Assembly (NCBI GenBank): GCA_945901825.1
Contig: CAMDMC010000005.1
Span: 18,921-82,920 of the forward strand
Length of the DNA: 64,000 bases
From: Bordetella parapertussis
GTDB lineage: Bacteria > Pseudomonadota > Gammaproteobacteria > Burkholderiales > Burkholderiaceae_A
Direction of reading: 5' to 3'
Part shown: positions 55,635-63,940 of the stretch, piece after piece
How the letters are laid out: the number at the start of each line of letters is the position of its first letter
Position numbering within the stretch: position 1 is the first letter of the stretch
The notes under the pieces: model-generated
Told to the model about the DNA's origin: nothing
Seen by the model: only the letters and a program-made list of their open reading frames with translations
Databases searched by the model: none
Position numbers and translations under genes: made by a program

Positions 55635-56036
55635 TCAAGCGGGCTTTGTCCGAAGTGCCTCGGTAGCGGCTTCATCAAGCTTCAGACGAACGCCGAGCGA
55701 ACCGCTGCCCGCTCGCACAGGTGATTTTTTAAGGAAGATCTCAATATGCTGAATAGCAGGATACGCTGCACACGCAATCGCAATGCGTGTAATAAGCCTC
55801 TCCTGTGTTTCATAGTGTCCATCGGCTGCAAGACGGTCAATTTCTAGAATAAGTGGGTCATAGTCAAACACGCGCTGCATGCCATCTTGCGCAATGACAA
55901 CTTGATCGACCGCTATACCAAGCGACAAATCGAGAATGTGAACATCAGGCCTTGTGTCGTTCGGACCATAAGTTCCAATGTCTGTCTTTATTTCTAAATC
56001 TCGCAACTCGATGACTGCTGAGCTCATAGGTTTCAT
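55635..56036 (-). CDS. folB: Dihydroneopterin aldolase-like protein (FolB family)
   Basis: FolB acts in folate synthesis, splitting dihydroneopterin. The 133-residue product has the family segments ELRDLEIKTDIGTYGPND, LDLSLGIAVDQ, DGHYETQERLITRIAIA and IEIFLKKSPVRAGSGSLGVRL. The spacing and length fit FolB/FolX. No other folate genes are nearby, and the conserved tyrosine and glutamate positions should be checked, so a paralogue such as FolX is possible. It starts near MKPMSS or nine bases later. Confidence 0.72.
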   Translation of the reverse strand: MKPMSSAVIELRDLEIKTDIGTYGPNDTRPDVHILDLSLGIAVDQVVIAQDGMQRVFDYDPLILEIDRLAADGHYETQERLITRIAIACAAYPAIQHIEIFLKKSPVRAGSGSLGVRLKLDEAATEALRTKPA

Positions 56037-56116
56037 GCCTGCGCCTTTTGGAAGATTAATATGTCCAGGCTACATGTTAAAAACCCAAGCAGGCTGCTGC
56101 CCAGTCAGGGTTTGTG

Positions 56117-56317
56117 TGAACCGTCCCCGGGTTTTGCGGAGGATCCTACCTTTGAAAAGATGGGGCGATGAACAGACGAACAAAGTATCCCCCAGAGCCG
56201 CGAGAGCGTGCGATTCACATGGACTGCGAGCGGCGTGAACATCATGCGTCTCAGTGGGCGACCATCGATAAGACGGCCCAGAAGATTACCTTCACGGCCC
56301 AGACGCTGAGGAACTAG
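56117..56317 (+). mobile_element. Decayed left end of an IS3-family insertion sequence
   Basis: The stretch starts with TGAACCGTCCCCGGGTTTTG, which resembles the terminal inverted repeat found in many IS3-family elements. Fifty-one bases further in, at 56168, a 49-codon frame ends at 56317 in the product MNRRTKYPPEPRERAIHM, then QWATIDKTAQKI, then FTAQTLRN. This matches the N-terminus of IS3-type OrfA (helix-turn-helix), which ends in the wild type near TAETLRRW. The rest of OrfA and all of OrfB are missing. The element therefore is a fossil of about 200 bases. Confidence 0.75.
56168..56317 (+). pseudogene. Truncated IS3-family transposase OrfA
   Basis: Forty-nine residues remain of the roughly 90 to 100 expected. 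The sequence retains the N-terminal RRTKYPPEPRERAI region and the QWATI helix seen in IS3-type OrfA proteins but terminates at TLRN* instead of continuing into the leucine zipper. It overlaps the last 26 bases of the convergent eamA gene. Confidence 0.72.
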
Positions 56318-57212
56318 AATTCACACCCGAAACGCCCGGCGAGGCTCGCATTGCGCGACGCCTGTGCAGGATAAGCCAAAGCCCTGCGGAAACGATCACT
56401 GCCATGCCGGTTAGCGCGATGGCATCCGGGAGTTGGTCAAATAACAGCCAGCCCAGGACAATCGCCCAGACCATCTGAAGGTAGACGAAGGGCGTGAGAC
56501 TCGCAGGTGGGGCCCGATAAAAAGACAAAGTAATCAAGAGGTGCCCGAGGCCGCCAAGAATGCCGGTCGAGGCAAGCAACACCATATTTTTGATGGAGAG
56601 CGACTCAGGGAGCCCATAGTCAAGAAGCAAAACAGAAGACACGACAGCACCAACCAGAGGGCTAAAAAAGAAGGTCGTGAAAGCAGAATCTTGTGTGAGC
56701 TTGCGGGTTAGCAACTGATAAACAGCGTTAACCAACGCCATGGCCATCACCAGCAGGGCAGCTGGGTGAAAGACATCGGTGCCAGGGCGCACGATTAACA
56801 GTACACCCGAAAAACCAATAGCAGCAATCCACTTATCACTGGATGCCACCGACTCGCCAAGTACTCTCCATGAGAGCAGGGCTACCCAGATCGGTGCGGT
56901 GAAGGCCAGCGCCGAAGCCTCGGCCAAAGGTAGCCACTGCACGCCGGCGAAAAAAAAGAGCGTCGTTAATGCCATGAGCAAGGAACGTAAAAGCTGCAGT
57001 CCCGGGCGTGCAGATACAAAAAACCGCGGGCCTGCATAGGCATACGCAATCGGTATCGACAGCAGCAAATGCCCAACGTACCGCGACCAGACCAAGAGCA
57101 AAAGGCCTGTCTCGGGCAGCACAAGCTTTCCAACCCCGTCCAGACCTGACAGGCAGAGGCCCGATGCGACGAACAACAAAAGGGCGAGCCGAAGCTGAGG
57201 CGTCTGAGACAC
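56292..57212 (-). CDS. EamA/DMT-family transporter
   Basis: The protein has ten hydrophobic segments in two EamA repeats, with LAEASALAFTAPIWVALLSW in the first and LLITLSFYRAPPASLTPFVYL in the second, as in drug/metabolite transporters. I use a GTG start at 57212 (306 residues); the open frame reaches 57332 but that would overlap dctM by 68 bases and add a non-hydrophobic stretch. The final codons (about NSSSSASGP) read through the IS3 remnant, so the native C-terminus may be lost. It follows the TRAP genes on the same strand; the cargo is unknown. Confidence 0.85.
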   Translation of the reverse strand: MSQTPQLRLALLLFVASGLCLSGLDGVGKLVLPETGLLLLVWSRYVGHLLLSIPIAYAYAGPRFFVSARPGLQLLRSLLMALTTLFFFAGVQWLPLAEASALAFTAPIWVALLSWRVLGESVASSDKWIAAIGFSGVLLIVRPGTDVFHPAALLVMAMALVNAVYQLLTRKLTQDSAFTTFFFSPLVGAVVSSVLLLDYGLPESLSIKNMVLLASTGILGGLGHLLITLSFYRAPPASLTPFVYLQMVWAIVLGWLLFDQLPDAIALTGMAVIVSAGLWLILHRRRAMRASPGVSGVNSSSSASGP

Positions 57213-57264
57213 GAAGAAATAGGGTGTGAGGATCAGTAAAGGCTGAGGCGATCGAACCAGGGCA

Positions 57265-58566
57265 TCAACGGGCCATCTGGGCGGGGAGCCATTGGACAAT
57301 ACCGGGGAACTGATAAATAAGCAGCACGGCAATGACCATCAACAGAAACATCGGGAAGGTAACCCGTGCGATATAGCCCAAGGGGCGACCCGTCATACCC
57401 TGCAGCACAAAGAGGTTAAAGCCAACCGGAGGGGTGATCTGGGCCATCTCCACCACGATGACAAGAAAGATCCCGAACCAGATCAGGTCGATCCCCGCTG
57501 CCGAGACCGTAGGTAGGATAACGCCCATGGTGAGCACGATCATGGAGATACCGTCAAGAAAGCAGCCCAAAAGAATATAAAAGGCCATGATTACCAGAAT
57601 GAGTTCAAACCGGGATAGCCCCATGCCGGCTATTGCCTCGGCCAGGAATCGGGGCAGTCCGATATAGCCCATGGCCAGGGTTAAAAACGCCGCGCCGGCC
57701 AGAATAAAGGCAATCATGCAGTACAAGCGCGTCGCGCCCATAAACGAGTCGACTAAGGTCTTCCAGCTGAGTTCTCGTTGGGCCGCAGCGATAATCAACG
57801 CACCGAGCACGCCCACGGCAGCAGCTTCAGTCGCGGTGGCAATCCCAAAATAGATAGAGCCCAGCACACCACCGATCAGAGCAATAATCGGGGCTAACCG
57901 CAGCAGCGCCAGTAGCTTTTCAATCAATCGCGCTGACCTGTCCTCGTGTGGGATTTGCGAAGGCGATATTAAAGACCAGACCATGATGTAGCTAGAAAAC
58001 AAGGCTGCAAGCAGCAACCCTGGCAAAAGCCCAGCAATAAAGAGCTTGGCAATGGATACCTCGGCCGTGACCCCATAGACGATCATGATGATCGAAGGCG
58101 GAATAAGCAGGCCCAGAGTGCCAGCACCCGCAAGGCTGCCAATCACCATACCCTCGGGGTAGCCCCGCCGTTTGAGTTCGGGCAGTGTGATCTTGCCAAT
58201 CGTGGCGCAGGTGGCCGCGCTCGAACCAGAGACAGCCGCAAAGATCGTACAGCCAAGAATATTGGTGTGCAGCAGGCGGCCAGGAATACTGCCAAGCCAA
58301 GGAGCCAGGCCTTTGAACATATCGTCTGACAGGCGAGTGCGAAACAAGATCTCGCCCATTAGAATAAATAACGGCAATGCCGTAAGAGTCCAGCTCGAGG
58401 ACGCACCCCAGATGGTCACCGCCATCGCATCGCCTGCCGGGCGTGCTGAAAATAGTGTCATGCCAATCCAGGCGACCCCTGCCAGGGTTAGGCCTACCCA
58501 GACACCGCTGGCAAGAATTAAGAACAGGCTCAACACCAAGAGCCCTGCCATAGCGAACTCAGTCAT
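57265..58566 (-). CDS. dctM: TRAP transporter large permease subunit (DctM family)
   Basis: This 433-residue membrane protein forms the transport channel of a TRAP system. It has about twelve hydrophobic segments and typical stretches SSSWTLTALPLFILMGEIL, GLLIPPSIIMIVYGVTAEVS and GAGTLGLLIPP, with LGCFLDGISMIVLTMGVILP near the C-terminus. The ATG ending at 58566 overlaps the dctQ stop by eight bases. The operon partners are dctQ, dctP and the 5-oxoprolinase genes. Confidence 0.92.
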   Translation of the reverse strand: MTEFAMAGLLVLSLFLILASGVWVGLTLAGVAWIGMTLFSARPAGDAMAVTIWGASSSWTLTALPLFILMGEILFRTRLSDDMFKGLAPWLGSIPGRLLHTNILGCTIFAAVSGSSAATCATIGKITLPELKRRGYPEGMVIGSLAGAGTLGLLIPPSIIMIVYGVTAEVSIAKLFIAGLLPGLLLAALFSSYIMVWSLISPSQIPHEDRSARLIEKLLALLRLAPIIALIGGVLGSIYFGIATATEAAAVGVLGALIIAAAQRELSWKTLVDSFMGATRLYCMIAFILAGAAFLTLAMGYIGLPRFLAEAIAGMGLSRFELILVIMAFYILLGCFLDGISMIVLTMGVILPTVSAAGIDLIWFGIFLVIVVEMAQITPPVGFNLFVLQGMTGRPLGYIARVTFPMFLLMVIAVLLIYQFPGIVQWLPAQMAR

Positions 58567-59080
58567 GGCTAAATAGTTCTGCGTCTGAGGGCGGCGCCTG
58601 GTAGGTATAGGGCAGGCCACGCATGTGGGTAACTAGGCTGTCGATAACGGCAATGGCAAATATGATTGCGCCCAAGGCCATGGCAGACTGGGGAACCCAA
58701 AGCGGCGTGGCATCAAGTGTTGTAGAGATGTCCTTAAATTGGTACGACTGAACAACGAGACGAATACTAAAGAACGCGAGCAACGTCGCCAAAATACTAC
58801 TGGCAGATAGAGCCCAGACCTCAATCCAGAACCTGGGGCGGCCCTTGGCACGACTCAGAAAAAGGGTGACCCGGATATGCTCGTTGCGCTTAAAGGTGTG
58901 GGCCATCGCCAGAAAAGCACAGGCCGCCATAAAGTAGCCCGCATATCCATCGATGCCGGACACCCGAAAGTCGAACTCTCTGCTCGCGATGGTAACGAGT
59001 ACTGTAACCAGCAGAGCGGCCATGAAGAGCGCGGCGAGATACCCCGCGCCATCATAGACCCCATCGAGAAAACGCCGCAT
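58559..59080 (-). CDS. dctQ: TRAP transporter small permease subunit (DctQ family)
   Basis: The 173-residue protein has four hydrophobic segments, with YAGYFMAACAFLAMAHTFKR and NEHIRVTLFLSRAKGR between them; the HIRV motif is common in DctQ. The ATG at 59080 overlaps the dctP stop codon (TGATG), so translation is coupled. It links the binding protein to the large permease. Confidence 0.9.
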   Translation of the reverse strand: MRRFLDGVYDGAGYLAALFMAALLVTVLVTIASREFDFRVSGIDGYAGYFMAACAFLAMAHTFKRNEHIRVTLFLSRAKGRPRFWIEVWALSASSILATLLAFFSIRLVVQSYQFKDISTTLDATPLWVPQSAMALGAIIFAIAVIDSLVTHMRGLPYTYQAPPSDAELFSHD

Positions 59081-60054
59081 CAACGCCGATAGGCGTTGAT
59101 CATTTCCTGGCCTTCAGCCCCAGCGTTCTTCAGCCACTCTTCAAGCAGCGTAGCGCCCACCTTCTGCATGTCGGTGCGCAGCTGAGCCGAGGGCGGCTCA
59201 ACCTTCATGCCATTGGCCTTGAGCGTATTGGTGGTGTCCGACATCACCTTTTGCGAATTGGCCCAGCCCTGCTTCTCAGCCTCGGCAGCGGCCTTGAGTA
59301 TCGCCTCACGGGTAGCGGCGTCTAACGCATCGAAGGCCTTCTTGTTCACAAGAACCGCATTCTTGGGCAGCCAAGCCTGCACATCGTAGTAGTGGGACAT
59401 CTGCTCCCACATCTTCGTATCAACACCGGTAGCGCCCGAGGTCATGGTGGCCTCAATGACGCCAGTGGCCATGGCCTGGCTGAGCTCGGCCTGCTGCACG
59501 GTTACGGGCTGCGCGCCAACAAGCTCGGCAATACGACCCGTAGCAGGGCTGTAGGCGCGCCATTTAATACCCTTGAGGTCGGCAGCAGAGTTGATCGGTT
59601 TTTTGCTGTACACGCCCTGCGGGGGCCAGGGTACCGAGTAGAGAAGCATGACACCCTGCTCTGCGAGCTTCCTCTCGAGCAGGGGCTTTTGCGCACGGTA
59701 GAGTTTCTGGGCTGTGTCATAACCGGTAGCTAGAAAGGGAATCCCATCGGCACCAAAAATCTGGGCTTCATTCTGAAAGTTCACCAGGAGAACCTCACCT
59801 GCCTGCACCTGGGCGCCACGCACGGCACGCAGAATCTCAGGGGCTTTAAAGAGGGAAGCGCCGGAGTGCACGGTGATTTGTAGTTTTCCACCCGAGGTCT
59901 TGTTTACGTCAGAGGCAAACTTGTTGAGCAGCTGGGTATGAAAGTTTCCGGGGGGGTAGGCCGAGGCGAGGTCCCATTTGGTCTGGGCGGCAACAGGCAG
60001 GGTGGCGGAAAATAGCGTCGCGGAGAGCGCAAGGCCGAAGAGTCTGCGGTTCAT
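59080..60054 (-). CDS. dctP: TRAP transporter substrate-binding protein (DctP family)
   Basis: This periplasmic binding protein has a signal peptide (MNRRLFGLALSATLF, cleavage near VAAQ) and a DctP fold. It holds WDLASAYPPGNFHTQLLNKF, VHSGASLFKAPEILRAVRG and a late VSNKKAF-like segment (VLVNKKAFDALDAATREAI). The conserved arginine that binds the substrate carboxylate is probably in WRAYSPATGRIAEL. The gene lies directly downstream of pxpA, which suggests that the ligand is 5-oxoproline or a related acid; this is inference. The ATG ending at 60054 has an AAGGA site. Confidence 0.92.
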   Translation of the reverse strand: MNRRLFGLALSATLFSATLPVAAQTKWDLASAYPPGNFHTQLLNKFASDVNKTSGGKLQITVHSGASLFKAPEILRAVRGAQVQAGEVLLVNFQNEAQIFGADGIPFLATGYDTAQKLYRAQKPLLERKLAEQGVMLLYSVPWPPQGVYSKKPINSAADLKGIKWRAYSPATGRIAELVGAQPVTVQQAELSQAMATGVIEATMTSGATGVDTKMWEQMSHYYDVQAWLPKNAVLVNKKAFDALDAATREAILKAAAEAEKQGWANSQKVMSDTTNTLKANGMKVEPPSAQLRTDMQKVGATLLEEWLKNAGAEGQEMINAYRR

Positions 60055-60098
60055 AGTGGATCCTTCAAAAAAGGGAATTAGGAACAAACACAATAAGC

Positions 60099-60857
60099 TT
60101 ACATGGTTTGAACATAAATCTTCTGCTCAGCAAGGACTTGAGACAGGGTCTGTGCAAAGGCGACAGCCTCCGGTTGGTCTCCATGCAGGCAGATGGTATC
60201 GGCCTGAAGCTCTATAAGGCTTCCATCTAATGCAAGGCAGGTACCGTCGCGCACCATACGCAAGACGTGAGTAATAGACTCTTCCTTATCCGTGATCAGG
60301 GCGCGCGGGTCCTTGCGCGACACCAGCGCGCCCGAAGGTTCATAGCGGCGGTCGGCAAAGACCTCGCAGGCCACCCTCAGCCCCGCGTCGCGGGACACCT
60401 GCTCGGTAAGGCTCCCTGAGAGAGCATAAAGCACCAGATCGTCGCCCAAAGACAGCACTGCAGCGACGATCGCCTTTGACAAGCCCAGGTCTTGGGAAGC
60501 CATGTTGTAAAGCGCTCCATGCAGCTTCACGTGGTGCAGTCGAGTTCCAGCCGCGACAGCAAAACCTCGCACGGCCGAGGCCTGATAGACCACCAATTGC
60601 CTGGCCTCATCGGGCGTAATAGCCATCGTGCGGCGGCCAAATCCCATGAGATCGGGCAGGCTTGGGTGGGCGCCAATAGCCACTTGATGTGCCACCGCGA
60701 GTCCCACAGTGGCCTCTATGGTGGCCGGGTCCCCCGCGTGAAACCCTGCCGCAATATTGGCGCTCGACAGATAGGGCATCAATGCGGCGTCCTGCCCTAT
60801 GGTCCAGGCGCCGAAGCTTTCGCCTACATCAGCGTTCAGGTCTATGTGGTTTTTCAT
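60099..60857 (-). CDS. pxpA: 5-oxoprolinase subunit A
   Basis: PxpA, with PxpB and PxpC, hydrolyses 5-oxoproline (pyroglutamate) to glutamate with ATP. The 252-residue product starts MKNHIDLNADVGESFGAW and contains SSANIAAGFHAGDP, HPSLPDLMGFGRR and HHVKLHGALYN, all characteristic of the LamB/YcsF family. It overlaps pxpC by four bases (ATGA). It precedes dctP by 45 bases. Confidence 0.95.
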   Translation of the reverse strand: MKNHIDLNADVGESFGAWTIGQDAALMPYLSSANIAAGFHAGDPATIEATVGLAVAHQVAIGAHPSLPDLMGFGRRTMAITPDEARQLVVYQASAVRGFAVAAGTRLHHVKLHGALYNMASQDLGLSKAIVAAVLSLGDDLVLYALSGSLTEQVSRDAGLRVACEVFADRRYEPSGALVSRKDPRALITDKEESITHVLRMVRDGTCLALDGSLIELQADTICLHGDQPEAVAFAQTLSQVLAEQKIYVQTM

Positions 60858-61918
60858 AGCCCTAATTTTGCGGTAATCCCAGCAGATATGGAATTCGATT
60901 GCAGGGCCTGGTCCTGCAGGCGCTGCTGGGAGGACGCAAGGTCTGTGGGAACAAATCGCAGCCGGGTTCCTGGCCCCGCCTGGGCCAGGGCCGGGGCCAT
61001 GGTGCTGCAGACTTCCAGCACGCGGGGATAGCCCCCCGTGGTCTGGTGCTCTGCCAGTAAGGCGTAAGGCATGCCTTCCGGGGGAAGCTGCACGGTGCCG
61101 AACCGAACCGGCTCACTGTCAATACCCGGCGGCGGAGGGTCGTTTATCGGTGCACCTTCAAGCCGAAGTCCTTGTCGGCTGCTCTGCGGGCTGACGCCAT
61201 ACTCGGTCTGCCAAAGCCGCGTCTGCTGCGCCTGGGTGAGGCTCTGAAAATGCCGCCCTTCAAAGGCCGAAATGCGCATCACCTTAACCAATTGGGCCTC
61301 TTCGGGCAGCTGCATCGGGATATGCCAACGGGGCACCACCACATCAGCGCCCGAAACGCCGGCCTCGTCTTCGGCCCGATGGTCTTGGGTCGATGGGGTC
61401 CGTAATGAGGCTTCAATCCGGCTCGTTTGTTGACCTGCGAAAGCTCCAAGCGCCAGCATTTCACCGCCCACAAGCCGCCCAGGCCCAAGGCCTGCGGCCA
61501 GATGTCCGCTGCGGCTGCCCAGTACCAGAGGCAGATCGATGCCTCCCGCAAAGGCTACCCAGGCCCGAAATCCCCGGCGCAGGGAGGTCCAGCGCAGCTG
61601 GGCCTGGGCGGGCACTACCACCGGACGATGCGAGGCCTGCCAGTGTCGCGTGCCTCGTGCGGTGCGGACCTCGATTCCAAAGTCAGCGCCTGTCCAGGCC
61701 AGGCAGGTACGGGCGCTGACGGTTATCGTTGGCCCCATTCCGGTGATCTCGAGCAGGGCCGCCTCATCGGGGTTACCTACCAGCCGGTTGGCCAGTCGTG
61801 CCGCATTAATATCCATGGCGCCACCGCGTGACAGCGCCATTCCGAGATACCCGGGCCGACCGAGGTCCTGCACGCTGGTAAGCAGTCCAGGGCGAACTAT
61901 CTGAATCGCTGGGCCCAT
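60854..61918 (-). CDS. pxpC: 5-oxoprolinase subunit C (biotin-dependent carboxyltransferase family)
   Basis: This 354-residue subunit belongs to the AHS2/KipA family. It has RPGLLTSVQDLGRPGYLGMA, SRGGAMDINAARLANRLVGN, YGVSPQSSRQGLRLEG and the C-terminal LLAEHQTTGGYPRVLEVC. Together with PxpB it forms the catalytic heteromer for 5-oxoproline hydrolysis. Its first 22 bases overlap the end of pxpB. Confidence 0.95.
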   Translation of the reverse strand: MGPAIQIVRPGLLTSVQDLGRPGYLGMALSRGGAMDINAARLANRLVGNPDEAALLEITGMGPTITVSARTCLAWTGADFGIEVRTARGTRHWQASHRPVVVPAQAQLRWTSLRRGFRAWVAFAGGIDLPLVLGSRSGHLAAGLGPGRLVGGEMLALGAFAGQQTSRIEASLRTPSTQDHRAEDEAGVSGADVVVPRWHIPMQLPEEAQLVKVMRISAFEGRHFQSLTQAQQTRLWQTEYGVSPQSSRQGLRLEGAPINDPPPPGIDSEPVRFGTVQLPPEGMPYALLAEHQTTGGYPRVLEVCSTMAPALAQAGPGTRLRFVPTDLASSQQRLQDQALQSNSISAGITAKLGL

Positions 61919-62694
61919 CGTGCCTCAAACTCGCTGCGGGAGATCTCCTCGAAGCGCACGCGATCCCCAAGTGCAATTAGCACCGGGGGCTGCTGATGTG
62001 GGTCGAACAAGACATCGGGGCATTGGCCCACCAGGTTCCAGCCCCCTGGCGTCGCGCTGGGGTAGACCGCCGCCTGGCCACCTGCTATTGCCACCGATCC
62101 CGCCGGCACGCTGGGCCGCGGTGATGGGCGCCGCGGAATTGCCAGCGAATCCGGCAGGCCGCCAAGGTAGGCAAAGCCGGGCATAAAGCCCACTACCTCA
62201 GCTCGCAGCTCCGCTACGAGTAGGGCATCCACCACCGCCCTTGGGCTCTGCCCGGTTGCCTGCGCCACTGCATCGAGGTCGGGGGCAAGCGCAGGATCAA
62301 AACAGGCATGCAGGATGACCGTCTTGCCTGGCGCGGAAACGGCGCCAATAGACTGACTGGCGAGGTCATCGATCGCGCTTAGAAAACCGGCAAACGTACC
62401 CTGCGTTTGGTCACACGAATGAATCTGCACCGCAAGCGTTGTGACACCTGCAACGGCGTCGGCGACGAACGCGGGCGGCTGCGCTTCTAGACGCGCCATC
62501 AGCGCCTGTACCGCCTCATTGGCAGCCGTCCTATCCCTTGCCGTCGCTACCTGAGAGCCACCTTTACCGAGGGAAAAAACCACCAGGATCATGTCGTTGC
62601 CACAGACTTCCACCGTGTGGGTCTCGGAACGCAGAGACAATGCTGCGCTGGATTTCTCAATTCTGGAAGATAAACCGCGGGGCGCTTGGGTCAT
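61897..62694 (-). CDS. pxpB: 5-oxoprolinase subunit B (KipI/AHS1 family)
   Basis: PxpB is the first subunit gene of the operon. The 265-residue product has IHSCDQTQGTF-like segments, LHACFDPALAPDLDAVA, VVGFMPGFAYLGGLPDSLAI, PRRPSPRPSVPAGSVAI and GGQAAVYPSATPGGWNLVG, as in KipI-type proteins. I use the ATG ending at 62694; a GTG at 62727 is in frame and would overlap a possible small upstream ORF. The promoter of the pxpBCA-dctPQM run should lie upstream of it, but none was clear. Confidence 0.92.
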   Translation of the reverse strand: MTQAPRGLSSRIEKSSAALSLRSETHTVEVCGNDMILVVFSLGKGGSQVATARDRTAANEAVQALMARLEAQPPAFVADAVAGVTTLAVQIHSCDQTQGTFAGFLSAIDDLASQSIGAVSAPGKTVILHACFDPALAPDLDAVAQATGQSPRAVVDALLVAELRAEVVGFMPGFAYLGGLPDSLAIPRRPSPRPSVPAGSVAIAGGQAAVYPSATPGGWNLVGQCPDVLFDPHQQPPVLIALGDRVRFEEISRSEFEARWAQRFR

Positions 62695-62707
62695 GAGGGC
62701 ATGATTA

Positions 62708-62920
62708 CTATTGAACAACGTGTTCACTTATGCACAAATTAAGGCCTTCGTACACGCCCGCCTTCGTTACTTCGGCGCCCAGGCAACCTACCCAATTCCA
62801 CCGAAAACCTTCGCATCTATTATTTGAAGCTTTTGATTGCGCTGTGGGTGCACAAATAACAAGGAGGGTTAAGAAGGCCGGCCAGAATTTTTTGAATAGA
62901 TGGACAACTGTTTCGCACAT
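62708..62920 (-). CDS. Doubtful small exported ORF ahead of pxpB
   Basis: A 70-codon frame begins MCETVVHLFKKFWPAFLTLL and has a signal-like hydrophobic stretch with a possible cleavage after AQSKA, followed by a short mature part with three cysteines (NRCEGFRW, VGCLGA and NLCIS). It ends 13 bases before the likely pxpB start. I know no family for it and there is no clear ribosome site, so it may be chance. The rest of the gap to 63157 shows no gene or clear signal that I can support. Confidence 0.25.
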   Translation of the reverse strand: MCETVVHLFKKFWPAFLTLLVICAPTAQSKASNNRCEGFRWNWVGCLGAEVTKAGVYEGLNLCISEHVVQ

Positions 62921-63157
62921 TGTTTAGGGTATCAGTAGTCACTAAAATCGCAACCCCACCCATGTGCAGGCCGAGCGCTTGTTTGCATGGTGTTTGTGCG
63001 CGCCCCCTGTCCGGCGCCACGACCACAACAAAGGCCTTTCTCCGGTACAGTTTGAAAAGAAGTTTTCCGTGAGGCCAGTCCGTGTCTAGAAAATTGGTAG
63101 AGATTCATAGCGCACATTTCCCCATAATCAAAGCTTCAACGAACTTTTAATTACCCC

Positions 63158-63406
63158 ATGGCCATCGCCGGATTCACACTGTCAATCGTCTCGATTTTTA
63201 TCGGCTGGATTCCGTTTTTCGGGGCCATTCCTTTAGGCTTGGCCCTGCTGTTTAGCTTTTTTGGTCTGTTTGGAAAGTCCTTTGGACTTGCCCTTGCAGG
63301 GCTCATCGTCAGCGTGGTTGCGGCTGTGATCTATCAAGCCATCTGGTTTGCGGTTTTATTCGGACCTAAGGTTGATTCGATTGGAGTTAGAGGTACAGTG
63401 TTATGA
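63158..63406 (+). CDS. Small membrane protein, DUF4190-like
   Basis: The 82-residue product has two hydrophobic segments (about 1-40 and 42-68) with short glycine- and phenylalanine-rich turns (IGWIPFFGAIPLGLALLFSF then GLALAGLIVSVVAAVIYQAI). This is the two-helix layout of small DUF4190-type proteins. No function is known. It stands alone between the pxp operon and the truncated acetyltransferase; about 230 bases behind it hold only a short hairpin (63466-63481) without a T-tract. Confidence 0.6.
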   Translation: MAIAGFTLSIVSIFIGWIPFFGAIPLGLALLFSFFGLFGKSFGLALAGLIVSVVAAVIYQAIWFAVLFGPKVDSIGVRGTVL

Positions 63407-63635
63407 ATTACAAGGTTGCTTCGACCTAACCCAACTTAGCTGAACCTTCCTCGGGGCATAGACAAGCCCGCAAAATCGGGCGCTAGCATCGATCGTAAAG
63501 AGATGGGTTGTTTTAGACTCGACTCAAACCTAAAGTGGCTCAAGAATCTGGAATTGAGCATGGAACTCTACCTCCCCAACCGACCAATCAGAGATGGGTA
63601 AACTGGTGAGCATGACAAGCACATCGAGCTACCAG

Positions 63636-63935
63636 CTAATGCTGTCGATGCACGACGCCTTGGCCTCGGGCACTCGTATCAACAAAAAGGTCTTGCAAGT
63701 AAACATAGTCTCCAACTGTCCAGCAGCTTCGGTGCTGGATGTAATGCACCAGCCCAACAATCTTTTTATCGACTTCGGCTACTGCGCAGTGCATCGGCTC
63801 GGTGACATCTAAGAAACGAGCCCATGTGACAGCCGTAGTTTTTTCGGAAATATCGGCTTTGTAGAACTGCTGATAACCCTTCCATAGGGGAAGCCAACGT
63901 TCAAAGTCAGTCTCACACGCCATTCGGACAATCAT
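63636..63935 (-). pseudogene. Truncated GNAT-family N-acetyltransferase
   Basis: The 99-residue product shows the N-terminal half of a GNAT enzyme: IVRMACETDFERWLPLWKGY, then HYIQHRSCWTVGDYVYLQDL and FVDTSARGQGV, which is the acetyl-CoA-binding motif. It ends VVHRQH where a functional enzyme continues as GxGRxLI and another 45-60 residues. No matching continuation is seen in other frames in the following 230 bases, so the C-terminal half has been lost. It starts 6 bases after the stop of the gene at the window edge. Confidence 0.7.
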
Positions 63936-63940
63936 GTTGC

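Noticed and set aside
62932..63117. A 61-codon minus-strand frame
   Set aside because: It has low-complexity composition, overlaps other open frames and has no start signal or family match.
63466..63481. Hairpin GCCCG-caaaat-CGGGC behind the small membrane protein gene
   Set aside because: The stem is only five pairs and no T-tract follows.
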